A stretch of DNA of 64,000 bases from Ceraceosorus guamensis (Eukaryota; Basidiomycota; Exobasidiomycetes; Ceraceosorales; Ceraceosoraceae). The stretch lies in contig NW_020290047.1 in assembly GCF_003144195.1 (NCBI RefSeq), positions 62,001 to 126,000 on the forward strand. Direction: 5' to 3'. Under the pieces are notes generated by a model. It did no database searches. It was given only the letters and a program-made list of their open reading frames with translations, and had not been told where the DNA came from. Positions 34,201-44,228 of the stretch are shown here, piece after piece (position 1 is the first letter of the stretch; every line of letters starts with the position of its first letter). Position numbers and translations under genes: made by a program.

Positions 34201-34328
34201 TCGGACGGGGGCGTAATTGTGTTCACATTCCCGTTGAGATCGGTCGCGTCGCTCTCCATCATCTGTTCGGTGTGTAGAAAGTCGTCCAGATCGCCAGTGT
34301 CGATGGATGCCATGTTGAGCAAGGACAT
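31227..34328 (-). CDS. bZIP transcription factor with a predicted transmembrane segment (ATF6-like layout)
   Basis: Two exons, 34328-32026 and 31959-31227, join in phase 2 and give 1011 residues. The first in-frame ATG is MSLLNMASIDTGDLDDFL. The N-terminal 400 residues are acidic and Ser/Pro-rich, like an activation region. A basic region LTKREARLVKNRAAAFLSRQ followed by KREQFEELESRC lies near residues 425-460. A hydrophobic span GGVALMVMLFSFALFG near 734-752 follows, then a 260-residue tail. The order activation region, bZIP, membrane segment, lumenal tail is that of ATF6 and plant bZIP17/28. Those proteins sit in the ER and are released by site-1 and site-2 proteases under stress. RRVTLF in the tail fits the loose site-1 pattern RxxL. 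ER tethering is inferred, not shown. The zipper heptads are short and degenerate. Confidence 0.82.
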
Positions 34329-34788
34329 GACGAGGTTAACTTGGGTGTAGCGACTGAGAGGGGCTGACTGTTGGTTGGGGGACGAAGCGTTCAGAAGACC
34401 GCACGCTGCCAACCGTGGCGTTGGATGAATAACACAAGTCGTTCAAAACGTCAGGGCGTGAAGAATGTCATGCAGCTGGAGTTGCTGTGAAGAGGAAGGA
34501 TGACGATGCCAACGGATAAGAGTAGCAGAGCGAGAGAGGGTGACGTTGGTCGATGACGCCGCAACCACGCGGACACGAAGATAGGAAGTTGGAGGATCGA
34601 GGGCGGAGGATTGCTCGAGCTCGATACGAGCTGCGTGTCTGGCCGAGCAGACGGTAGCACTCGAGCTTTTAATCAAGCGACACACGGTCAATGAAAGGCG
34701 TTTGTCGCCGATAGGAAGGTGTCGAGGGAGTGGAAATACGCAACGGGGAGCCCAAAATGCCGGTTACTTAGTGACGGTGAAGGATCAA

Positions 34789-34818
34789 GTCGAGTCGAGT
34801 CGAGTCGAGTCGGGTCGG
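34789..34818 (+). repeat. (GTCGA)4(GTCGG)2 simple repeat
   Basis: Four GTCGA units are followed by two GTCGG units, about 460 bases upstream of the bZIP start codon. Confidence 0.85.
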
Positions 34819-37199
34819 GTCACGACGAGTCGGAAACGAGACTGATACAGGTGCAAAGGTCGACGCGTCTATGATGACCAGTGATTGTCGTGGTCGAGAG
34901 TCAATGGTCAGCGCGAAATGAGATGAAGCAGGTCCAAGCGCCTCTTCCACGTGTGGCGCTTGGCAGAGGCGAGCGCCTGTGAGAGGAGAGGGGCGCGGGC
35001 GCCCGACTGTGTGCGCCCGCGCCCTTCGCAAAAGGAGGCCCGAGCGAGCGCGTGCGAGGGACAAGAAGATGCATGCCACTTGTCTGCACGCGGCACTGGA
35101 CCTGTCATGCAGTCATGCTTTGCGTGATTGCATGCTGCGGACGTACGGCAAGCTGGTGATGAAGCGCGGTGATGCGTACAGTACATCCTGCTACAGTAGC
35201 TGCTGCTGCTCCTGCTGCTGCATGCCGCGAAGGACTGGAGTTCGCCGGGGCTTGGAGCGCGGCGTTATGATCGATGTATGCATCGTATAGAATCAAGAAT
35301 AGCTGCAAGCTGTTGGGCTGCGTTTGAGTCGGGGCATGATGCTCAATCAGATATGAATGAGTCCGCCGTCAAGCCTCGGTTGGCTTGTTTTCGAAGTGTC
35401 TCTATGCTTATAGCTCCTGCTCTATTTCAATTAAGGATCAGGCTCCTCAAATGTCACGTCTGCTTGCAAGTGGTTACCGCTGTCCCGGTAGTGCTCACTC
35501 AAACTCGGCAGAGCGCAGATCGAGAAACGATGCGAAATTGGAAGTGCTTCGCGAAAGCTCGCGAAGGCCAAGGCCTCGTAGCTCAGGTCTCGATGCCGCG
35601 AATGGCTGCATGCCGCTCACAGCCTCGACTTACGCGCCTTTGCACATCATGCAGGCCGCGATGCCGGAGCTTGAGGTTGACGCGGTACGTCGCGAGAGGC
35701 GCGTTTGACAGTCATAGTGTGCTGTCGTGGCCCCCCTATACTGATTCATGCGCGCTGCACGAACGACCGCCCTTAACGCGGGCTGCATGGTTCATCATGC
35801 AGCCTAGCCCGGGCGTCATCATTCTTCACTGGCGCTACAGCACTATACTGCGACCACTTTGAGTTCAATATCCGCAAAACTTCGGGCTGTGCGTGGCGCT
35901 GCTGTGTTTCTTGTTCTTGCTCCCGCGGCATGCGCAGGGGTGTGGGAAATGGAGCGCGCGTGTGGAGAAGTGTGGGCGACGGCGCACGCGCTGCCGCGCG
36001 AATGCTGCATGGCCTTTCCCTTGCTCCTCACACAACGAGTAATCAACTTCTTGCACTTCGAAGATGAGTGCGGGGCAGCTGTGCGATAGGTGATGCCTAG
36101 CTGCCATTGATTGTGCCCGAGATGCAGTTCGACGAGTGTGACCAACTTCTGAAATGAGAGTTCGGAAGAGCTGAGTGCCTGCAAGTGCAGGCCCATCCAT
36201 GCAAAACCATGCGGGGTAGAGATAGAATCACCTGAATGCGCACGCACACGGCAAACCTTAGACTTTGCTTGCAACACCCAGCATCAGCAGCGTCTCCTTC
36301 ATCAGCCGGATTCGCTGCAGCACGCGAGCCAAGAGCGTGCAGAAAGCTTGCAGTGCTGCAGTGCCTGCGGGCACATCTGAGCACGGCCACACCCAGAGCA
36401 TGCGCGGCTGTAAGCATCTTATCTAGCGCCAATTCGGCCGTGGGTCGCTCTTGCCTCGACTGGAGCTACATGCAGTCTCGAGTCTCGAGTCTTGAGCGTA
36501 TACCTATACTTAGCTTGCTGCGACTTGAGAAAGCGCCCGATCTCCAGAAAGACAAGAAGGTCAAGACGACGTGGTCCATACGACTCGACTTTGCCACATC
36601 GATGCACATAGAAGCAATGAGGAGCATATTCAAAGGCTCCTCTCGCGGGTCACGAGCTACGAGTTGAGGCTGGGTGAGGAACCTTGCTTGCTTCCCATCG
36701 GAACGCCCAGACGGTCGGTTCGAGGCTCCGGTGACCGCGCGATGACTGGTATATATGCTGCTCTGCACGTCCCCCAAGTCTATAATAGCTGCATGCAGAA
36801 GACGTGACACGCCGCATGGCATTCGTCGATTAGGAACCTCCTGCGCAGACACTCACGACTGATGGCTGCATATATGTTGTTGTGACTTGACTATCCGTAA
36901 CAATCATTGGTGAGTGTGTAGAGTCTACAGTCTAGTAGTGTGTACTGCACACAGACTACTCTGCTTCTGCGACTACCACTCATCAATGTTGAGCAAACTT
37001 CCCCGCCATGCAGCCAACGCTCTTGCCTCTGCATGACTACTAATGCCTCGTTCGCCCCGAGCCGCGAGCACCAGCCTCGGATGCAAAAACCAAGTGCCAG
37101 CAAGACCACTAGCGCCGCTCGCCGGTACGGTGGTCCCGTGTGCTCGTGCGCACTCACTGCCTGACTAGCGGTGCAGCGCTCGACAGCGCTCGCAACTTC

Positions 37200-38520
37200 C
37201 ATCGGCGGATCTGTAAATCAGGAATCTGAATGTGAATGTCAACTTTTGAATTTGAACGAACGTCAAAGGCGAGTCTGGGCGTTGGCGGAGGTAGCTGTGG
37301 GGCAGCGCCGGACGGTGGAGAGATCATGACAGACCATGTCACGGATCACAGTCTTGAGTCGATGGTGAGCGTACAAGACAAGCAGGCACACCTGGCTTGC
37401 CTCACGCAAGGAATCAATTAAAGAGTTGAAACTTTGAATCCAGATCTTGCATTCAAGATTCCTGATTCCAAGATGCCAAGCCTCACGGCTTGCCGGATTC
37501 AAGGACGCTTGACGCTTGACTCTTGACTGACTGTGGTCAATTTACTTCAACTTCTAAGTCATCTGAACAACAACAACTCAAATCAAAATCGTAGTCTACG
37601 TGCACCGGTACTCGATTCGGCGGCCGATTTTGAGTTTTGATTGGGGCTCAAGCCGCATTCAAGATTCACATTCAAGATTTCAAAGCGGCAGCAGGGAGTT
37701 CCAATTCTTCAGAAGATGATCATGCCATCGAGACTCGCGATTCTTGACCTTGACTGTACAATGGTCTTGCAGCAAAGTGGGCACAGGCATGAGCATCCTC
37801 TACAGCGATGCAAGGGTCCGAGTGCGTGATGAAGCGTCAAGCATGGGGAGCGTCTCCGTGTTTGTCGACCACGTCGCGGTCTACGTTCCAGTCAAAGAAT
37901 CTTTGATTCGAATCGCAACACCTGGTTCATTCGAATTGAATGTGACTTCCGATTGCTAAGCGCGCCCTCTCTGATTATGATAGTCGTGAGTATGCTTCGA
38001 CATGGCACATATATCATGATCGTGGGTGCATGGATGGCCGACAAGCATCATGATGGCAACTAGCGCTACCTGTCCTGCTATAGCCGAGAGCACGCGTCCG
38101 TTAAGCGGAGAGCTAAGCAATCAAAATCGCAGAGGCCACTTCCTATTCACGCGCGATTATGCTGTATATACACCGCGCCGCAAGTCCCTTACTTGCGCGC
38201 GAATATTCGTGATTATTCTGCCGATTATGCATCTTGACATGTACGGTACCGTACACAGCATGGACGCAAGCAGCATGGATTCAAGATTCACTCATTGCTT
38301 GCTCCCGCCCCTGTGCGAACCCTCGTCGGCTAGCCGGCTCGAATTCCCGCGCGCTGCATGGCCAAGGGCGGGTATAAGCGATATAGCGGACATCCAAAAA
38401 GTTGTCGCCTGCATCGGGACTCGTGACGGCTGACTCTGACTCTGACTCAGATAGACGGACGGTATTTGCACGCTTGCTTCAATTTACCATTCGTGATTTG
38501 ACGACTTCTTTGAGACGATC
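37200..38520. repeat. Dense tract of GATTC / AATCTTGAAT / CGTGATT words
   Basis: Examples are AATCAGGAATCTGAATGTGA at about 37217, GCATTCAAGATTCCTGATTC at about 37449, CGCATTCAAGATTCACATTC at about 37656, TTGATTCGAATCGCAAC at about 37904, GTGATTATTCTGCCGATT at about 38210 and CCATTCGTGATTTGACG at about 38488. The copies differ in sequence and orientation and share a 5-8 base core. Confidence 0.5.
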
Positions 38521-38812
38521 GGGAAGCCGCGACGGCTCATGGACGGGGCACTCTCGACTCTCCGTCGCTGTCAACTGCGACACGACTCGCCAGCCGCCTG
38601 ATGTGCGCAAGAAAGGCCACAATCGATACACAAATCGTTCGTGCGCTCGACTGATCTTGTCTCACCCTCAACTGACTCGCGCTGGCAGACCTGCATGATA
38701 CCTCTGGCGCTAGGCTGGTTGGGAAATTGGCTTCACGATTGCGACTTGCCGGAAATCTCTGGCATCATTACGACCATCAACGACCACCATCAATCCATAT
38801 ATCGAAATCAAC

Positions 38813-40837
38813 ATGTCCAATCCCAGAGGACCATCGGTGCGTGTGCGCCGGCGGTCGACGGTCAGCTCTCCGTCAAGCCCTTCGCCCGCTCCCAACGCTG
38901 CTGTGGAACAGCGACGAGCCCATGCTGACGACCTGCTGAATCGCGAAGCTGGGCATGCACATGGGCCTCTGCATCACGCCATCCACAACAAGCATCCCGA
39001 TCGAGATCACCGCAGGCATGGCATCGTAGAAGGCATCGCATCCAGACACCGGGCCATCGCGGAGCGCCGCGCCGAAGAACGACGTGTACGCCGACTCAAT
39101 AGGTTCGCTGCAATCGGTAATGAGCTGCAAGAAATACGCGAAGCTCAAGAAGACGGTAGAGGCAATGTCGATGAGGATTCGCTCAAAGAGAGCGCATCGC
39201 GCAAAAGGATTGCGTCTCGATGGCCATTCGGGCGAAGTGGACACCGCCAAGAGGCATCGCAAAGGCCCACAGGGCGCACCAAAGAGGCGAAGCGCTCAAC
39301 AGAGGCCCTTACCGCTTCCTTGCGACGAGGACCCACGCGCAACAGCACGCGAGCTTCTGAGCTTGAGGACGAGCACAGCTGGGAAGCTGTAGAGGTCTTG
39401 GACGTCATCGACCCCCGCGTTGGCACAGTTGCCGTGCTCTCCGACATCACGCGGAGCATCTTTGTGCCTGCTGCTCTCGCTGGCTCCGAGCCTATCGTCG
39501 ACCTTCCAAGCCCCGAAGAGCGACTCGCTGACGATGTCGAAGGCCAGCTGGAGGGTGGCGGCGCGGTCACACGTGCGCGGACACGGAAGCACGTCGACAG
39601 TGCGGATGAGTCGGCAGCGCTCCTCGATTCTCACGTCGAGCATCTGCTCACAAAGAGACAGCAGCGCATTGCGCTTCTCAAGAAGGTGCTCTCGGGTGTT
39701 TGGACATTCATGAAGACCCCACTTGGCATCATCGTATCCATCTACGGCTTTCTTGTTGTGTAAGTGCCTCACGAGCTTTCGGTCTCCTTCGATTGCCCTC
39801 CTTACCCGAAGCTGCTTCCCTATCGCGTTTAGATTCACTGGAGCTGCTCTGGTCATCTGCCTGTTTGGGTGGGTGCCTGGAAACAAAGACCTGTGAGTGA
39901 AGCATCACCGCACCCTTTCCCTCAATCCCGGCATCCACGCTGATCATCATCCCCACCATATTCTTCGACAGTCAGGTTGAGGCTTTCAGTCAAGCGATCA
40001 ACGGGTTGTTCACCATCACCGGTGTCGGCCTCATCCCTTGGCGCGTACGCGATACATAGTGAGTAACAGATTCTGAACTCTCGCCATTCCTGTGTCAGCG
40101 CCGCTCACGACGAGTGCGCATGTACATGATGCAGCCGGATGTCGCGAATCTGCCACTATCGCAACCTCACCTGGCGCTTAAGGCGAGAGCGAGGTCTTCC
40201 TCCCCTCAAGAACCGCGAAGATCTGGCAGAAGAAAGGCTGGAACAGAAGTATGAAAAGGAGCCAAGCTCACCTACTGCTGCGGGAGAGGGACAAGCTGGA
40301 AATGCGCAAGATCAGCTGTCCACGCTCCCGTCCATCGATCACGATGCTGAGCATGTGCTCAAGCCGCGACAAGCAGAGAGAATGATGGAGCTGCAGAGCA
40401 GATTTGCAGCATCGGCAACTTGGTACCGGTACACCGAGACCAGTACCCATACCGCATTTCCGATCAGCATGGCTGTGGCCATCACAGCCCTCAACGTCGG
40501 CAACAGCATCTTTCAATGCTGTCTGTGCGCGGCCATGTGGGGTTATGCTGGTCCTGAAAAGTACCACGATCGCCCAGCTTGGATGACAGCGCTTGGTATT
40601 GTCCTGTCTTTTAGCTGCGGCATCGCCGCTGCGGTTCTCATCGCTGTAGGAGGCAAGCAAACGAAGAAGACGAAAGAGGTGGAAGAGCGTTTGAAGGCTG
40701 CATTTGCTAGGGATGCGGATGAGACCGTTCCGAGAGGAAAGGAGGACGTCAATGCAAGCGAGGACAGTCAGGCGGGCGAGGCACATCGAAGCTCGACTGA
40801 CGAAGCAACCGAGCTGGCACAGCAGCAAAAGGCATGA
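38813..40837 (+). CDS. DUF2985-family integral membrane protein
   Basis: Four exons, 38813-39759, 39833-39892, 39972-40058 and 40135-40837, join in phase 2 each time and give 598 residues. The N-terminal 290 residues are charged and probably disordered, with His/Arg-rich and Arg/Glu-rich segments (HRAIAERRAEERRVRRLN). The conserved part starts at TPLGIIVSIYGFLVVFTGAA. It continues with LFGWVPGNKDL, then the DUF2985 signature AINGLFTITGVGLIPWRVRD and HYRNLTWRLRRERGLP. Two more hydrophobic spans follow (SMAVAITALNVGNSIFQCCL; LGIVLSFSCGIAAAVLIAVG). The tail is acidic. The family is fungal and has no assigned biochemical role. Intron positions inside the conserved block support the model. Confidence 0.87.
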
Positions 40838-41115
40838 TCCTTGGCCAGACAGCAATCGCGCCCGCATGCATCCACTTGCCAGAGCGTCACTGTACACGAT
40901 AGCTGCCTGCACACGATATCTACGTTCTACATGTTGTAATTCGTACTCGTACCCAAATAGACGTCATCCAACGCACAAACTTCTCGACCCGAGCACAGCG
41001 GGGTGAGGCGAAGTGCGGACGGGTGAGAGGTGCTGATCTGCGGTATGGGAGCGCTGTCGTTGACGCGCTGCTTGCCGTCTTCCATTTCGTCTTCCTTTGG
41101 GATTTGAACTTGTCT

Positions 41116-42729
41116 TCAAGTGTTCAGCTTGAGTAGCCACTTCAAGTTGCGATCCATGCCGACTTTCTGCACCTCTGCATAGCAGATGGGAATGTTGTAC
41201 GGGTCGTGCGACGCTTTCTTGTCCTCAAAGCTGTGCACGAGCGTTTGGTCAGCCTGCACATCTTTCTTGTACGCCTTTGCCAGATCCCTTATCTCGTCGA
41301 TGAACTTTTCCAGACTTCCACCCATGACGATGAGGGGAGGGAAGCCTTTGTAGTCGTGCACGGGCGACTCGCGACCCAGATGAAGGCTGGAAATGTACAG
41401 GCTTTTCTCGTCGCCTGCTGCCACGCCGCGCAGAAGCTCCGAGGATGCGGTCGCCAGGCCCATGAGGCTCAAAATGTCATACGGCGCGTTGAGGTGATGC
41501 GAGGCGTTGGGCTTGGTGCCGTACGACAGCGAGGCGTCGACCCAAGGCTAAAGGCGAGAAGAGTGGGGGGTTCGAAGTGGTTAGGGCGCGCGCGCGAGGA
41601 ATGGAACATGACGCCCGTCTAGACTGACCGAGTACAGCATCAGACCCCGGGGCATCCCAGATTTGCCGAAAGGTCGCACGTCTCGGATGTACCGCGTAAG
41701 CGCGAGGCTGAGGTGACCTGAGGCGAGGCGTGGGCCCGAGGAGCAGCGGATCAGATGGCGCGCAGCGGGGCAGACGTGGAGGGCCCATCACGCCTATTCA
41801 AAATCTCTCACCTCCAGCACTGTCGCCTCCAACATAGATGTTCTCCGGCTCATATTCGCAGTCCTCTACAAGATAACGCCAGCTGGACACGGCGTCGGCA
41901 AGGATGCCCGAGAATGATGTCTTGTCGCTGAGCCGGTACTCGAGCGAGAACGCTTTGCGCGGCAAGAGCTTTGCATCGCCTTCGTATCCTTGAGCAAGGT
42001 GCTCCTCGATCTTTTTGAGCAGCTGACGAGGTACAGCTGTAGTTTGGGATTTGGGCCCAGCAGATCGCTCCAAGTAGCCTCCTCTGCGGAGAATTGGCGT
42101 ACAGGCGAAAAGAGTGTGAGCATGTGGTCTGGACGGAGGGAGCGGTGACAGGGCCAGCTCTGTCATAGCGTGACTGACCCGTGAAAGTAGAGCAACACCT
42201 GCTCGCCTTTGGCAGCCTTTATCCTGGCCACTGCTGCCTTCTCTACATCCTCCTCGTCAAACAGCTCCCGCCATTGCGCCGCATTGCCGTGCGAGTCCAG
42301 GCTGGACGGGATGGCAAACCACCAGCCGTGGGTGCGCACGCTGCGCGTTCCCGCTCTCTTTTCCAGCTGACCCGCCTCACCTTGTAGCGCGCCATCCAGC
42401 TTTGGCACCCACACCGCCTTGGCCAAGAGCCTACCGAGAGATTCTGACTTTGCGTTCGTGTACTTCGACAGCTTCTCCACGGTCCATCTATCGGAGTACC
42501 AGTCTGCGCGCCTGAAGAGACCCATGAAACGCACGATGCGCACTACCATTGCTTGAGCAAAGGTAAAGTCGGGATGGGGACGGGCAGATCGAAAGAGCAG
42601 CTGCGTGATTGCGTAGAAGGGCAACTGAAAGAAAAGGACAGATATGAGAGTCTTGGTCATGTAGATGGCCTTCCATGGTTGGTGCTGGATCGACACGTAC
42701 GGCCTGGCAGGCCGGTTGATGTCGCTCAT
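41116..42729 (-). CDS. Membrane-anchored alpha/beta hydrolase, HSL-like (possible steryl deacetylase/lipase)
   Basis: Four exons, 42729-42179, 42083-41812, 41717-41629 and 41547-41116, join in phase and give 447 residues. An N-terminal hydrophobic span (TLISVLFFQLPFYAITQLLF) is a likely ER signal anchor. Splicing creates the oxyanion motif HGGGY from GG at one exon end and AGGAGGC at the next. The nucleophile motif is YVGGDSAGGHL. The catalytic Asp and His probably lie in SLEKFIDEIRDL and VHSFEDKKASHDP. This layout matches hormone-sensitive-lipase-type fungal esterases such as yeast Say1, an ER steryl-acetate deacetylase. The substrate is not determinable here. The convergent neighbour ends 278 bases away. 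Confidence 0.88.
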
Positions 42730-44228
42730 CCTGATCAAACGGTCTGGTGGAGACGTCGTAGGCAATCAGCTTGCACGACGATCCTGCGCAGTCAGATGGA
42801 GGATGGTAGACGTGATCACGAAGGAGGGAGCGAGCGGGTGATGTTGTCCACATGGCTAGTGCGCCGTGATTATCACACGCGCGCATTCCAAAAGCGGACC
42901 ACATCACTAAGGCAGCACCTTCATCCCAGTAGGCAGGTCGAAGGTGTGTGGAAGCGCGGCATCATACATTCGTGATTCACATTGCACGTGCAGCATCGCA
43001 GCTTCCAAATCCGTCTATCGCAGTCGTGGAGCTGGGGATTCTTGATTCGTGCTTCTCCTAAATCACGAGGAGCGTTGTGTCAAATTCGAAGCGGTTGTCC
43101 AGATATTGGTTTGCCTCGCGGCGAAGGCGAGAAATCAAAATCGTGAATATGAATGATGAATTCGTGAAAGCAAACGCGCGTAAGCTGTAGGGCTCCGCAC
43201 GGATAAAACGGATCAGCGCAGGTACAGTCGAAATTAAAGGTATGTATACGTACGGCATAATCGTAGGCGGGCAATCGTGAATTTGGAACTTCGAATCGTG
43301 AATATCTTCAAGGTCGAGAATCTTGAATTGATTATCAGCCCGGGTCTAGCACGTGATTAGGAGCCTCACGGTCGCAGACGGTCGCTCAACCTCATTTGTG
43401 AGCTTGAACTGGGAAGATGCCGAATGTTGGAGGCATTTTGAGTACAGCTTGATCATATATACTCTGGAGTGATGTATGATCAATGTGGACCGTACACATG
43501 CAGTTCCCGAGAGGCGCTTCAGGTAAGGTGTAGATTTGATATCGCGAAATGACCCTGATGATTGTTGGCACACTGGAATAATTGACACCTCTTTCCATCA
43601 ACACAATAGGCTCTTCGCCGCTGAAAATGCCTGCTATGAGCTCAAGTTTCATTCCGAGCACACTGCGGCATTCTCGATTTTATTACCAGCTAGTCAGCAG
43701 CTACCAACGGTGCAGCACGCCGTGGACTCTCTTCTACGTGTCTCTTGACTCTACCGTAATCCTAAATATCGCGACTACCGTGGGTGATGAGACCGCGCTT
43801 CGGCGCACCAGCACGTGCCACGGAAAGGGCACCACGTGAGGGAGATGAGCGGATCGGCTCGCGGTCGGTCGCGTGACCGTGTCGCGCGCGCCGTACCGTC
43901 CAGCACACGGCGCGCTCCTTCCCGCCTTGGTGTCGCTGAACGGCGGGGTTTCGTGCAGCGTGAGAGGCGCCCTCTCTCATGATTATGATTCTCACATGCC
44001 CAAGCCCTGCACCCCACCGCCACGCTGCTGGGACGAGGGAGGCAAAGATTGTCCACTCCACATGCTCGAACTTGCGTCAAGACGTGCTCCGATGATGATA
44101 TCCGGTCTCGCCTGGCGACATCACGAGCAGCCCTACTACGCGCGCCTCTCGCGTGACGGATACCTCGCGAGCACACATCAGCCCTAGTCGAGACCCTGAG
44201 GCGCCCATACAGAATACAATTGGCATTG
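42730..44228. other. Divergent intergenic region with repeat words
   Basis: About 1.5 kb. A dense tract of AATCGTGAAT-type words occupies 42960-43340. I find no supportable exon, though the N terminus of the PQ-loop gene might extend into its right end through an upstream exon. Confidence 0.45.
42960..43340. repeat. Dense tract of ATTCGTGATTC / AATCGTGAATA words
   Basis: Copies include CATTCGTGATTCACATTGC at about 42969, GATTCTTGATTCGTGC at about 43037, AAATCGTGAATATGAATGATG at about 43138, GCAATCGTGAATTTGG at about 43272, GAATCGTGAATATCTTC at about 43293 and GAATCTTGAATTGATT at about 43318. This is the densest such cluster I found. Confidence 0.55.

Larger units (their letters stand above)
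34329..38812. other. 4.5 kb intergenic region
   Basis: This is the longest gene-free stretch in the window. It lies between divergent genes and is far larger than two promoters need. Open frames up to 194 codons occur (such as 35278-35862 on the plus strand), but none has a family signature, a start in good context with flanking splice logic, or a hydrophobic pattern I recognise. It contains a GTCGA run (34789-34818) and dense repeat words in 36470-36500, 37200-37690 and 37880-38520. An unannotated non-coding RNA is possible. Confidence 0.45.

Noticed and set aside
35278-35862. Plus-strand open frame of 194 codons in the 4.5 kb gap
   Set aside because: No recognisable motif, hydrophobic pattern or splice-supported extension. 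It could be real but cannot be supported from sequence alone.
36700-36740. GGTTCGAGGCTCC resembling a tRNA B box
   Set aside because: No A box, acceptor stem or anticodon arm can be formed around it.
37200-38520. Repeat-word tract considered as a CRISPR array or a tandem satellite
   Set aside because: The copies are short, imperfect, irregularly spaced and in both orientations, with no constant repeat or spacer length.
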